Shown here: piece after piece, positions 27,733 to 35,725 of the stretch
Layout of the letters: every line of letters starts with the position of its first letter
Position numbering within the stretch: the stretch's first letter is position 1
Assembly (NCBI GenBank): GCA_963717445.1
Contig: OY970334.1
Location: 1,798,001 to 1,862,000 of the forward strand
Direction of reading: 5' to 3'
From: JAGVPT01 sp963717445
Lineage (GTDB): Bacteria > Bacteroidota > Ignavibacteria > UBA10030 > UBA8401
Length of the DNA: 64,000 bases
Made by a program: the position numbers and the translations under genes
Notes under the pieces: model-generated
Databases searched by the model: none
What the model saw: only the letters and a program-made list of their open reading frames with translations
What the model was told of the DNA's origin: nothing

Positions 27733-28284
27733 TTATTTTGCACCGACCGTAGCCGCTGTCTTGCCCGCTTTTCTGCGGATATACTCTCCTTCGTACTTAA
27801 TACCCTTCCCTTTATACGGCTCGGGCGGACGGAGCGACCGTATTTTCGCCGCTACAAGTCCGACAAGCTGCTTGTCGATCCCGCTGACCGTAATACTTGT
27901 CTGTGTCGGCGCTTCAATCTTGATCGAATCGGGAGGCCGGAAGGCGATCGGATGCGAGTACCCGAGCGCAAGCTGCAGAACCTTGCCTCTCAGTTCCGCA
28001 CGGTAACCGACGCCGACAATCTCCAGCTTGCGGCTGAATCCCGTCGTCACACCGGTGACCATGTTTGCGATCAGGGCGCGGAATAATCCGTGGAGCGAGC
28101 GCTGTTCTTTGAAATCGGAGTGACGGGAGACGAGAACTTCCTCTCCTTTGACCTCGACCGTTACGTCAGGGTGAATCGCAACGGAGAGCTCACCTTTGCT
28201 CCCGGTGACTTTCACGCTGCCGTTCTTGATTTCGACCTTCACTCCCTTGGGAATGTGTACTGGTTTTCTACCGATTCGTGACAC
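27733..28284 (-). CDS. rplF: 50S ribosomal protein L6
   Basis: 183 residues, two L6 repeats: SRIGRKPVHIPKGVKVEIKN and, in the second half, LEIVGVGYRAELRGKVLQLA with the end PEPYKGKGIKYEGEYIRRKAGK. It stabilises the GTPase-associated region near the sarcin-ricin loop. It starts with GTG preceded by AAGGAG. Confidence 0.97.
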   Translation of the reverse strand: MSRIGRKPVHIPKGVKVEIKNGSVKVTGSKGELSVAIHPDVTVEVKGEEVLVSRHSDFKEQRSLHGLFRALIANMVTGVTTGFSRKLEIVGVGYRAELRGKVLQLALGYSHPIAFRPPDSIKIEAPTQTSITVSGIDKQLVGLVAAKIRSLRPPEPYKGKGIKYEGEYIRRKAGKTAATVGAK

Positions 28285-28331
28285 TGTGAGACTCCTTCAA
28301 ACTCTTTTTCTGCTCTGAAAGTTCAGTTGTA

Positions 28332-28727
28332 CTACCACACGTAAAACAACACTTCGCCGCCGACATTTTCTTTTCGCGCTTGCTTATCGGTCATCAATCC
28401 TTTTGATGTTGATACTACAGCGACACCCAGACCATTATTGACACGCGGCAGAGCTTCCGCATTTTGATACCGGCGAATACCGGGACGGCTGATGCGCCGC
28501 AAGCCGCTGATCACGCTGTTTGTATCGTTATACTTTAGCTGAATGCGGATTACACCCTGCTTCTTGTCGTCAACGGTCGCGAAGCTCGCGATAAATTTTT
28601 GCTCCATCAAGATGCGCGTAATTTCTTTCTTGAGGTTCGACGCCGGAACGTCGACCTTCTTATGGTGCGCACGCACGGCATTACGAACTCGTGTAAGATA
28701 ATCGGCTATCGGATCGGACATTGACAT
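28332..28727 (-). CDS. rpsH: 30S ribosomal protein S8
   Basis: 131 residues: MSDPIADYLTRVRNAVRAHH, SRPGIRRYQNAEALPRVNNG and the end GGEVLFYVW are diagnostic. It is a primary 16S rRNA binder at helix 21 and, in enterobacteria, a translational repressor of spc genes. Two ATGs two codons apart (28727, 28721) are both possible. Confidence 0.97.
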   Translation of the reverse strand: MSMSDPIADYLTRVRNAVRAHHKKVDVPASNLKKEITRILMEQKFIASFATVDDKKQGVIRIQLKYNDTNSVISGLRRISRPGIRRYQNAEALPRVNNGLGVAVVSTSKGLMTDKQARKENVGGEVLFYVW

Positions 28728-28774
28728 TGAGTTTCATTCTCCTAATTTTTTCCGCTCGCTGTCGCGAGTCGTCA

Positions 28775-28960
28775 TTACCAGCTTGCCTTTGTGATTCCCG
28801 GAATTTTTCCGTCGAGCGCCATCGAACGGAAACACAGCCTGCAGACGCCAAATTTCCTCATGTATGCCCGGGACCGGCCGCAAATGCTGCACCTGTTGTG
28901 TTTCTGCGTCGGATGTTTCGGTGTTTTCTTCGCTTTCACAACCATCGCTAATCGTGCCAC
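28775..28960 (-). CDS. rpsN: 30S ribosomal protein S14, type Z
   Basis: 61 residues from GTG 28960, preceded by AAGGAGCG. The short zinc form: CSIC and CRLC motifs (about residues 24-43) form the ribbon, ending ALDGKIPGITKASW. It is part of the 30S head. The absence of the long zinc-free paralogue in this operon is normal for the phylum. Confidence 0.97.
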   Translation of the reverse strand: MARLAMVVKAKKTPKHPTQKHNRCSICGRSRAYMRKFGVCRLCFRSMALDGKIPGITKASW

Positions 28961-28978
28961 GAACGCTCCTTGTTTAGA

Positions 28979-29620
28979 TTAATTTGCTTTTTGAACCGTG
29001 TCGCGCTTGACAAACGGCATGCCGAATCCCTTGAGCAGCTCCATCGCCTCAAGGTCCGTCTTTGCCGTCGTCACAAAGGTGATATCCATCCCGTTAATTT
29101 TCGCGACCTTGTCGGCATCGATCTCCCGGAAAATAATTTGTTCCTTGATGCCGAGCGTGTAGTTGCCGCGCCCGTCAAACGACCGGTCTGGCACGCCGCG
29201 GAAGTCCCGGATCTGCGGCATTGCGACATTGACCAGCCTGTCGAGAAATTCGTACATCTGTCTCCCGCGCAAAGTCACGCGGGCTCCGATAGGAACGCCT
29301 TGACGGAGTTTAAAATTGGAAATAGCTTTTTTCGCTTTGGTGATTGCCGGTTTCTGTCCGGTGATCAGCTCTAATTCTTTCGCGGCCGTCTCAAGAAGCT
29401 TTGCATCCTGCGTCGCAGCGCCGATTCCCATGTTGAGCGAAATTTTCTCGAGGCGCGGCACTTGCATCACGCTCTTGTAGTTGAACCTTTTCATCATAGC
29501 CGGGGCAAGGTCTTTCTTATACATGTCCAGCAAACGCGGATACACCCCCGCTTCGCGAGCATGTGAAGCCTTTGCTTCTTTTGCTTCTTGCTTCTGAGAT
29601 GGTTTCTTTTCTTTTGCCAT
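28979..29620 (-). CDS. rplE: 50S ribosomal protein L5 with N-terminal extension
   Basis: 213 residues, some 25-30 longer than usual because of a Lys/Glu/Ala-rich start (MAKEKKPSQKQEAKEAKASH). The conserved body has RLLDMYKKDLAPAMM, VPRLEKISLNMGIG and LRGRQMYEFLDRL. It binds 5S rRNA and contacts P-site tRNA. The ATG at 29620 is the only good start near the extension; a shorter product from an internal codon is possible. Confidence 0.95.
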   Translation of the reverse strand: MAKEKKPSQKQEAKEAKASHAREAGVYPRLLDMYKKDLAPAMMKRFNYKSVMQVPRLEKISLNMGIGAATQDAKLLETAAKELELITGQKPAITKAKKAISNFKLRQGVPIGARVTLRGRQMYEFLDRLVNVAMPQIRDFRGVPDRSFDGRGNYTLGIKEQIIFREIDADKVAKINGMDITFVTTAKTDLEAMELLKGFGMPFVKRDTVQKAN

Positions 29621-29697
29621 TGTGTGATGCTTTCAAATATGCGCTATGTTATCCGCATAGCGCCGTTGATCTGTTCTACGGATGTATCCGTTCTGCA

Positions 29698-30021
29698 TCA
29701 GAACATTTCGCCGCAGTTACGGCATATCCTCATAGACTTTTTCTTGCCAGAGCCTGCGTCGGTGACATGCTGGTATCCGACCCTTGTGGCCGTATTACAT
29801 TTCGGGCATTTCACCATCACGTTCGACGAGTTGATCGGCGATTCTTTTTGAACCACTCCTCCTTGCGGATTGCGCTGCGACGGCTTTGTATGCCTTTTGA
29901 TAATATTGACGCCTTCGACAATCACTCTGTTGCTATCGGGAAACACTTTTAAAACTTTTCCTTCTTTGCTGGCGTTGTTCCCGGATTTCACGATGACCAT
30001 ATCATCTTTTCGAACGTGCAT
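29698..30021 (-). CDS. rplX: 50S ribosomal protein L24
   Basis: 107 residues: a KOW domain at the start (DDMVIVKSGNNASKEGKVLK) and the central VEGVNIIKRHTKPSQRNPQGG. The C-terminal half has two CxxC pairs (CPKC, CRNC), resembling a zinc ribbon. L24 initiates 50S assembly. It is 20 bp after rplN. Confidence 0.96.
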   Translation of the reverse strand: MHVRKDDMVIVKSGNNASKEGKVLKVFPDSNRVIVEGVNIIKRHTKPSQRNPQGGVVQKESPINSSNVMVKCPKCNTATRVGYQHVTDAGSGKKKSMRICRNCGEMF

Positions 30022-30041
30022 AGAGACACTCTCAATTATCG

Positions 30042-30410
30042 TTAAAGCACTTCCGGTGCTAATGAAACAATTTTCATGAATTGTTTTTCCCGAAGCTCGC
30101 GCGCGACCGGCCCGAAAATGCGCGTCCCCCGCGGTTCGTTCAACGGAGTGATCAGCACGACGGCATTCTCGTCGAAACGAATGAACGAGCCGTCTTTCCG
30201 CCCGACTTCTTTTTTGGTGCGAACAACGACGGCGCGGGACACCTCTCCTTTTTTGACGCCGGCGCCCGGAATCGCCGATTTTACGGACACAACGATCAAA
30301 TCGCCTACGCTTGCGTACCGCCGGTCATGGCCGCCGAGCACGCGAATACAGCGTACTTTTTTAGCGCCCGAATTGTCGGCAACCACTAAATTTGTTTCTT
30401 CCTGAATCAT
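30042..30410 (-). CDS. rplN: 50S ribosomal protein L14
   Basis: 122 residues: MIQEETNLVVADNSGAKKVR, RFDENAVVLITPLNEPRGTR and IVSLAPEVL at the end. It lies at the subunit interface and forms bridge B8 with 16S rRNA. Unmodified family length; order rpsQ, rplN, rplX is conserved. Confidence 0.98.
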   Translation of the reverse strand: MIQEETNLVVADNSGAKKVRCIRVLGGHDRRYASVGDLIVVSVKSAIPGAGVKKGEVSRAVVVRTKKEVGRKDGSFIRFDENAVVLITPLNEPRGTRIFGPVARELREKQFMKIVSLAPEVL

Positions 30411-30428
30411 GACACACTCCTAAGTCGA

Positions 30429-30689
30429 TTACTTCGCTTTTGCGACTACTTCCACCAGGCGCCACCGCTTATTCTTGCTAAGAGGGCGCGTTTCCATAAT
30501 GCGCACCGTATCGCCGAGTCCGGCTTCGCCTTTTTCATCGTGCGCCATCAGTGTCGTTGTGCGGCGAAAATATTTCTTGTACAGCGCATGGGGCACGCGC
30601 CGTTCAATCGAAACGACAATGCTCTTCATCATTTTTGTGCTGACAACTTTCCCAACGCGCGTTTTTCGTCGAGTAGTTCTAGTATCCAT
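30429..30689 (-). CDS. rpsQ: 30S ribosomal protein S17
   Basis: 86 residues, OB fold: RKTRVGKVVSTKMMKSIVVS, VPHALYKKYFRRTTTLMAHD and RIMETRPLSKNKRWRLVEVV. It is an early 16S rRNA binder at the 30S body. The ATG at 30689 lies 25 bp after the rpmC stop. Confidence 0.97.
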   Translation of the reverse strand: MDTRTTRRKTRVGKVVSTKMMKSIVVSIERRVPHALYKKYFRRTTTLMAHDEKGEAGLGDTVRIMETRPLSKNKRWRLVEVVAKAK

Positions 30690-30714
30690 TGTGTGACGGT
30701 CTCCGTTACTCCGA

Positions 30715-30924
30715 TTATGGTTTAGCCGCTGCTGCTTTGTGTTTCCGCTGATTCAACATCGTCATCATACGCGCGATGTCGCGGCGAATGAGCTTGAGTT
30801 GCGCCGTGTTGTCGATCTGCTTCGTCGCCTGCTGGAATTTCATGTGAGCGAGCGATTCTTTTTCGTCGGCGATTCTTTTTACTAATTCCGAATCAGAGAG
30901 GTCTCTTATTTCAAACGTTTTCAT
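30715..30924 (-). CDS. rpmC: 50S ribosomal protein L29
   Basis: 69 residues, a two-helix coiled protein: EIRDLSDSELVKRIADEKES and IRRDIARMMTMLNQRKHKAA. It lies next to the tunnel exit, where it contributes to docking of chaperones and targeting factors. It is 18 bp after rplP. Confidence 0.96.
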   Translation of the reverse strand: MKTFEIRDLSDSELVKRIADEKESLAHMKFQQATKQIDNTAQLKLIRRDIARMMTMLNQRKHKAAAAKP

Positions 30925-30942
30925 TGTGGTGGTGTACCTCTA

Positions 30943-31365
30943 TTAATGAGCGCCGTAATCGATACGGGTGACGAATTTTGTCTTGATCGGCAGTTTGTGC
31001 GCGGCCAGCGTCAACGCTTCTTTCGCCATTTCTTTCCGCACCCCGCCGATTTCAAACATCACGCGTCCGGGTTTAATGACGACAACCCAGAATTCCGGAT
31101 TTCCTTTGCCGCTCCCCATTCGAGTCTCCGCCGGTTTCTTTGTCACCGGTTTATCCGGGAAGATTCTGATCCACACTTTTCCTTCGCGTTTCATCATTCG
31201 GGTCAGGGCAACGCGCGAGGCTTCGATTTGACGCTGCGTAATCCATCCGGGCTCCATCGCCTTCAACCCGAAATCGCCGAACGCGATCGTGGCACCCCGC
31301 GTCGCCTTGCCGCGCATGCGCCCGCGTTGTGCTTTTCTGTACTTAACTCTCTTCGGCATTAACAT
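30943..31365 (-). CDS. rplP: 50S ribosomal protein L16
   Basis: 140 residues: MPKRVKYRKAQRGRMRGKAT, RTMTR-type segment ARVALTRMMKREGKVWIRIF-like in the middle, and GKGNPEFWVVVIKPGRVMFE. It organises the A-site tRNA region of the 50S. The first ATG at 31365 has GGAGATGA upstream; an internal ATG at 31359 gives the usual MPKR start, and both are plausible. Confidence 0.96.
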   Translation of the reverse strand: MLMPKRVKYRKAQRGRMRGKATRGATIAFGDFGLKAMEPGWITQRQIEASRVALTRMMKREGKVWIRIFPDKPVTKKPAETRMGSGKGNPEFWVVVIKPGRVMFEIGGVRKEMAKEALTLAAHKLPIKTKFVTRIDYGAH

Positions 31366-31410
31366 AATTTGTCATCTCCAATGTCACATGGTGCAATGAA
31401 ACTTCGCATA

Positions 31411-32049
31411 CTACCGCGCAGCGTTCCCGAGAACTTCGCCCTTGCAAATCCATACCTTCACGCCGATCAAACCGTAGATCGTCTGGGCCGTTGCGATGGC
31501 ATAATCAATGTCGGCCCGGAGCGTGTGAAGCGGAATGCGTCCTTCTTTGTACTGTTCGCGCCTTGCCATTTCAGCGCCGCCGAGACGGCCGCTGCACATC
31601 ACACGGACGCCTTCAGCACCCATGCGCATCGCAGCCGTGATTCCCTGCTTCATTGCACGACGGAACGAAATGCGCCCTTCGAGCTGTGAGGCAATATTTT
31701 CCGCGACAAGCTGCGCGTCCAATTCCGGGCGCTTAATTTCGCTGATGAGGATCTTCACATCTTTGTTTGTAATTTTCTTAAGCTCTTCTTCGAGTTGTGA
31801 AATTTCTTTTCCGCTTTTACCGATCACAATTCCCGGGCGGGATGTATGAATGGTAATGCGCGCGTTCTTCGGTGTCCGCTCAATTTGAATCTTGGAGATA
31901 CCGGCCTTTTTCAACCGATTGCGGACGTAGTTTCGAATCATCACATCTTCGTTGAGTTTCGCCGCGAAACCTTTTTCATCATACCAATTTGAATCCCACG
32001 TCTTAATGACGCCTAAACGAAAGCCGACCGGGTGTGTTTTTTGTCCCAC
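31411..32049 (-). CDS. rpsC: 30S ribosomal protein S3
   Basis: 212 residues. The N-terminal KH domain contains IVIGKSGKEISQLEEEL, and the C-terminal S3 domain has GRLGGAEMARREQYKEGRIP, ending DYAIATAQTIYGLIGVKVWI. It forms the mRNA entry pore with S4 and S5. GTG start with AGGAGAAC upstream. 61 bp separate it from rplV. Confidence 0.97.
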   Translation of the reverse strand: MGQKTHPVGFRLGVIKTWDSNWYDEKGFAAKLNEDVMIRNYVRNRLKKAGISKIQIERTPKNARITIHTSRPGIVIGKSGKEISQLEEELKKITNKDVKILISEIKRPELDAQLVAENIASQLEGRISFRRAMKQGITAAMRMGAEGVRVMCSGRLGGAEMARREQYKEGRIPLHTLRADIDYAIATAQTIYGLIGVKVWICKGEVLGNAAR

Positions 32050-32110
32050 AATGTTCTCCTAAAGCCGGAATAGTATAATGGTTGTCATATAACGCCTCGT
32101 GCTGTTGAAC

Positions 32111-32467
32111 TTATTTTTTCTTCGCCTCACGCTGGGCAACAACAATCGTCACATGGTTCGAGCGTTTCAGCATTCTGAACGCGCGTCCCATCGGGGCGGG
32201 TAAAATCCTCTTCATCGAAGCGCCGCTGTCCACAAAGCATTCCCTCACATAAATATCCTCGATGTCGATCCGGCCCGCATCGTCTTTATTTTGAAGGTTC
32301 GAGATTGCCGAGCGAAGCACTTTCTCCGCCGTCTTCGAGGCATGCTTCGGGGAGAAATGGAGAATATTGAGCGCCTCGCCGACCGACTTCCCGCGGATCA
32401 AATCGACCACTAACCTCATTTTGCGCGGCGACGTTCCGATGTACTTGTTAATTGCTTTTGCTTCCAT
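32111..32467 (-). CDS. rplV: 50S ribosomal protein L22
   Basis: 118 residues: SPRKMRLVVDLIRGKSVGEA and the hairpin end GRAFRMLKRSNHVTIVVAQR. Its extended loop lines the nascent peptide tunnel. ATG start at 32467; the length is ordinary. Confidence 0.97.
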   Translation of the reverse strand: MEAKAINKYIGTSPRKMRLVVDLIRGKSVGEALNILHFSPKHASKTAEKVLRSAISNLQNKDDAGRIDIEDIYVRECFVDSGASMKRILPAPMGRAFRMLKRSNHVTIVVAQREAKKK

Positions 32468-32499
32468 GAAAAACTCCAGAATCTGTACGCTAAATATTC

Positions 32500-32793
32500 T
32501 TATTCAGCCGCCGGTGCCGTTGTTGCTTCCGTTCTCAATCCGGGATGCGCGCGAAAAATTCTCGTCGGCGCAAACTCGCCGAGTTTGTGGCCGACCATCG
32601 ATTCCTGAATATACACCGGGATAAACTTGTTGCCGTTGTGGACGGCGAAGGTGTGCCCGACAAAATCCGGTGCGATGGTCGATGAACGCGACCATGTTTT
32701 GATCACTTGCTTCCTGTTGCTCTTGTTCAGAGCTTCAACTTTTTGCTGCAGCTTGGGATCGATGAACGGTCCCTTTTTTACTGATCGACTCAT
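32500..32793 (-). CDS. rpsS: 30S ribosomal protein S19
   Basis: 97 residues: MSRSVKKGPFIDPKLQQKVE, STIAPDFVGHTFAVHNGNKF and HKLGEFAPTRIFRAHPGLRT, plus a short Ala/Thr tail. It is in the 30S head next to S13. ATG start, 13 bp after rplB. Confidence 0.97.
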   Translation of the reverse strand: MSRSVKKGPFIDPKLQQKVEALNKSNRKQVIKTWSRSSTIAPDFVGHTFAVHNGNKFIPVYIQESMVGHKLGEFAPTRIFRAHPGLRTEATTAPAAE

Positions 32794-32806
32794 AGTGTTC
32801 TACTCT

Positions 32807-33631
32807 TTACTTGCGGCGTTTGACAATGTATTGACTCGATGTTTTTTTCTTTTTTCGCGTTTTCAATCCCTTAGACTTCTGGCCCCACGGACTGACCGGA
32901 TGACCGCCGCCCGAGGTCTTGCCTTCACCGCCGCCCATCGGATGGTCGACCGGGTTCATCGCAACACCGCGAACGTGTGAGCGAATGCCGAGCCAGCGCG
33001 AGCGCCCCGCTTTTCCGACGCTGATTTTTTCATGGTCGAGATTGCCGAGCATCCCGATCGTTGCGTAGCATCCGCCGCGGATATTCCGGACTTCCCCGGA
33101 GGGAAATTTGAGAAGGACGAAATCACCTTCCTTCGCCTGCACTGTCGCAAAGTTGCCCGCACTGCGAGCGATTTGTCCCCCTTTGCCTTCCCGCATTTCA
33201 ATGTTGTGGATTTGCGTGTTGACGGGAATAGCTTTCAACGGCATCGCGTTGCCCATTTTAATTTCTACTTCATTGCCGGCGACAATCTGGTCGTTCACTT
33301 TCAATCCTTCCGGAGCAAGGATGTACCGTTTCTCACCGTCTGCATACTGGACAAGTGCAATACGCGTGGACCGATTCGGGTCGTACTCAATCGCCGTAAC
33401 TTTTGCGGCAATGTCCCGCTTGTCTCTTTTGAAATCGATGATGCGGTATCTGCGCTTATGTCCGCCGCCTCGATGGCGCGACGTCACTCGACCGTAACTG
33501 TTCCGCCCTCCCGATTTCTTTATCGTTCCGAGCAGTGCTTTTTCCGGTTTCGCTTTCGTAATTTCTTCGAACGTCGCAATGGTGTAGAATCGGGTTGCGG
33601 CTGTCGTCGGTTTTAGTTTTCGTAATGCCAT
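32807..33631 (-). CDS. rplB: 50S ribosomal protein L2
   Basis: 274 residues: SHRGGGHKRRYRIIDFKRDK-like RNA-binding N-domain, the SH3-like middle and the C-terminal GVAMNPVDHPMGGGEGKTSG with the conserved His needed for subunit association and peptidyl transfer. Typical length, ATG start, between rplW and rpsS. Confidence 0.98.
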   Translation of the reverse strand: MALRKLKPTTAATRFYTIATFEEITKAKPEKALLGTIKKSGGRNSYGRVTSRHRGGGHKRRYRIIDFKRDKRDIAAKVTAIEYDPNRSTRIALVQYADGEKRYILAPEGLKVNDQIVAGNEVEIKMGNAMPLKAIPVNTQIHNIEMREGKGGQIARSAGNFATVQAKEGDFVLLKFPSGEVRNIRGGCYATIGMLGNLDHEKISVGKAGRSRWLGIRSHVRGVAMNPVDHPMGGGEGKTSGGGHPVSPWGQKSKGLKTRKKKKTSSQYIVKRRK

Positions 33632-33654
33632 AACTCTGCTTTCGCTGCTTGTTG

Positions 33655-33945
33655 TTACACGTTTTCGAAGAAGTCGATCTTCTGATCTTGCTTCAGCGTC
33701 ACGATCGCTTTTTTGAAGTCCGCCCGTTTACCGGGAATTCGTCCCCGCTTCGTCATCTGCGCTTTATGTTTCCCTTTAGAACGAATCGTGCGGATGCTCT
33801 CCACGGTAACGCTGAATTTTTTTTCGATGGCGCGGGCGATGTCAATCTTGTTCGCGTTGATGTCGACTTCAAATGCGTACTGGCGTTTCTCCGCAAGCGC
33901 AGTCATCTTCTCGGTAATTAAGGGCCGTTTTAAAATTACACTCAT
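33655..33945 (-). CDS. rplW: 50S ribosomal protein L23
   Basis: 96 residues: VILKRPLITEKMTALAEKRQ, FEVDINANKIDIARAIEKKF and RTIRSKGKHKAQMTKRGRIP. It sits at the tunnel exit and is the docking point for trigger factor and SRP. It follows rplD by 12 bp. Confidence 0.97.
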   Translation of the reverse strand: MSVILKRPLITEKMTALAEKRQYAFEVDINANKIDIARAIEKKFSVTVESIRTIRSKGKHKAQMTKRGRIPGKRADFKKAIVTLKQDQKIDFFENV

Positions 33946-33957
33946 CGGTAGCTCGCT

Positions 33958-34587
33958 TTAATTGGAAAACGTTTTTTGGAGAATATCAACGGCACTTTTT
34001 TGTATGACGAGCACGGCACTGTCCACAATTTCATATGTCGATGCTTTGGCTGCTTCGAGAATATTCAGCTTCTGGATATTCCGGCTGGACTTCAACACGT
34101 TATCGTCTTTTTTGGGAACGAGAAACAACACCTTCTTCGACGCGACCTGCAGCGCTTTCAGTACTCCCGCCATCTCCTTCGTTTTCGGCGTATCGAAGCT
34201 GAAATCTTCTACGACAACGATACTCGCTTCCTTTGCCTTATAGGCCAGCGCCGACTTGCGCGCCATACGCTTGACTTTCGCCGGCAGCTTTACTTCATAT
34301 TCGTGCGGGTGAGGGCCGAACACGGTTCCGCCGCCGGCCATCAACGGCGACCGACTGGTTCCCTGTCGCGCGCGTCCAGTTTTCTTTTGTGCAAACGGTT
34401 TTTTGCCACCACCGCGAACATCGCTCCGTTCTTTTGTTTGATGCGTGCCTTGCCTTTGATTCGCCATGTATGAGCGGACCGCCATGTAAATCGCGTGGTC
34501 GTTTGGCGTCACTTCAAAGATTTCGGGAGCAAGCGTCACCGTCTCGCCGGACTTCGTGCCGTCTTTTTTTAACACATCAATTTTCAT
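33958..34587 (-). CDS. rplD: 50S ribosomal protein L4
   Basis: 209 residues. The basic loop KERSDVRGGGKKPFAQKKTG, with ARQGTSRSPLMAGGGTVFGP, reaches the peptide tunnel; the globular part has VVVEDFSFDTPKTKEMAGVL. In enterobacteria L4 also represses the S10 operon; no matching leader could be checked here. ATG at 34587. Confidence 0.97.
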   Translation of the reverse strand: MKIDVLKKDGTKSGETVTLAPEIFEVTPNDHAIYMAVRSYMANQRQGTHQTKERSDVRGGGKKPFAQKKTGRARQGTSRSPLMAGGGTVFGPHPHEYEVKLPAKVKRMARKSALAYKAKEASIVVVEDFSFDTPKTKEMAGVLKALQVASKKVLFLVPKKDDNVLKSSRNIQKLNILEAAKASTYEIVDSAVLVIQKSAVDILQKTFSN

Positions 34588-34623
34588 TGTCGTTGTACTT
34601 TCGTTTGCGACGTCGTTTAACGT

Positions 34624-35244
34624 TTACTTCGTAATCTCAACATACGTGTTGATCGCTCCGGGAACGGATCCTTTCACAAGGATGAGATTCGATTCCAAGA
34701 TAACCTGCACGACCGTCAAATTTTTTACCGTCACATTTCTAAATCCCATCCTCCCTGCCATACGCATCCCCTTGAACACACGCGACGGGTACGACGAAGA
34801 GCCGATAGAGCCCGGTGCGCGAACGCGGTCGGATTGTCCGTGCGTGGTCATTCCAACGCCGGAGAAGTGATGCCGGCGGACAACGCCTTGAAATCCCTTG
34901 CCTTTCGATTTTGCCGTGACGGACACTTTGTCCCCCTTGGTAAAAAGGTCGACCTTCACTTCTTTTCCGATTGCGATATCGCCCGCCTTGAAATCGCGGA
35001 ACTCCTTCAGCAACCGAAGCGCCTTCACATTCGCTTTCGAAAAATGACCTTTCGCGGGTTTGTTGACAAGCCGTTCGGGCTTTTCGTCAAAACCGAGCTG
35101 GACGGCTTCGTACCCGTCCTTTTCCTTTGTTCGAATTTGAGTCACATAGCAAGGGCCTGCTTCGATGACGGTGCACGGAATCGAAACTCCGTTTTCATCG
35201 AAGATGCTTGTCATGCCGACTTTTTTTCCTAATATGCCGCTCAC
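34624..35244 (-). CDS. rplC: 50S ribosomal protein L3
   Basis: 206 residues from GTG 35244, where AAGGAG lies eight bases upstream and the protein begins VSGILGKKVGMTSIFDENG; the frame is open to 35292 but that part is not L3-like. The central FQGVVRRHHFSGVGMTTHGQ loop approaches the peptidyl-transferase centre. L3 nucleates 50S assembly. Confidence 0.96.
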   Translation of the reverse strand: MSGILGKKVGMTSIFDENGVSIPCTVIEAGPCYVTQIRTKEKDGYEAVQLGFDEKPERLVNKPAKGHFSKANVKALRLLKEFRDFKAGDIAIGKEVKVDLFTKGDKVSVTAKSKGKGFQGVVRRHHFSGVGMTTHGQSDRVRAPGSIGSSSYPSRVFKGMRMAGRMGFRNVTVKNLTVVQVILESNLILVKGSVPGAINTYVEITK

Positions 35245-35355
35245 TGTATAAACTCCTTCGGTATCTGCACTTTTGAGAAACCGGTTAGCCAAAAAATCTT
35301 TTTCTGATTGACGACTCGTTCAAGAGAGACATCCGGCCGCGATCTTCGACACACG

Positions 35356-35664
35356 CTACACTTTTATTTCAACATCGACTCCGGCTGGAAGGTCGAGCTT
35401 CATTAACGCGTCGACCGTCTTCGTGCCGGAGGTGAGAATGTCGATGAGACGTTTGTGAGAGCGTGTCTCAAATTGTTCACGCGATTTTTTATCGACGTGC
35501 GGCGAGCGCAGCACGGTATACAGCGTGCGCTTCGTCGGCAGCGGAATCGGGCCTGAAACAACGGCGCCCGTTGATTTCACCGTCTTGATAATCTTCTCGG
35601 CCGACTTATCAATTAGGTTATGGTCGTACGATTTTAATTTAATGCGAATTTTTTGACCGGCCAC
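35356..35664 (-). CDS. rpsJ: 30S ribosomal protein S10 (NusE)
   Basis: 102 residues: KIRIKLKSYDHNLIDKSAEK, SGPIPLPTKRTLYTVLRSPH and KKSREQFETRSHKRLIDIL. It is a 30S head protein and, as NusE, a partner of NusB and NusG in antitermination. GTG start with GGAGTTCC upstream. It is the first gene of the S10 part, 61 bp after tuf. Confidence 0.98.
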   Translation of the reverse strand: MAGQKIRIKLKSYDHNLIDKSAEKIIKTVKSTGAVVSGPIPLPTKRTLYTVLRSPHVDKKSREQFETRSHKRLIDILTSGTKTVDALMKLDLPAGVDVEIKV

Positions 35665-35725
35665 GTGGAACTCCGTGCGAGAAGCATCCTATTACAACGG
35701 AACGCTCTCAAAAGTTAAACAGCTG

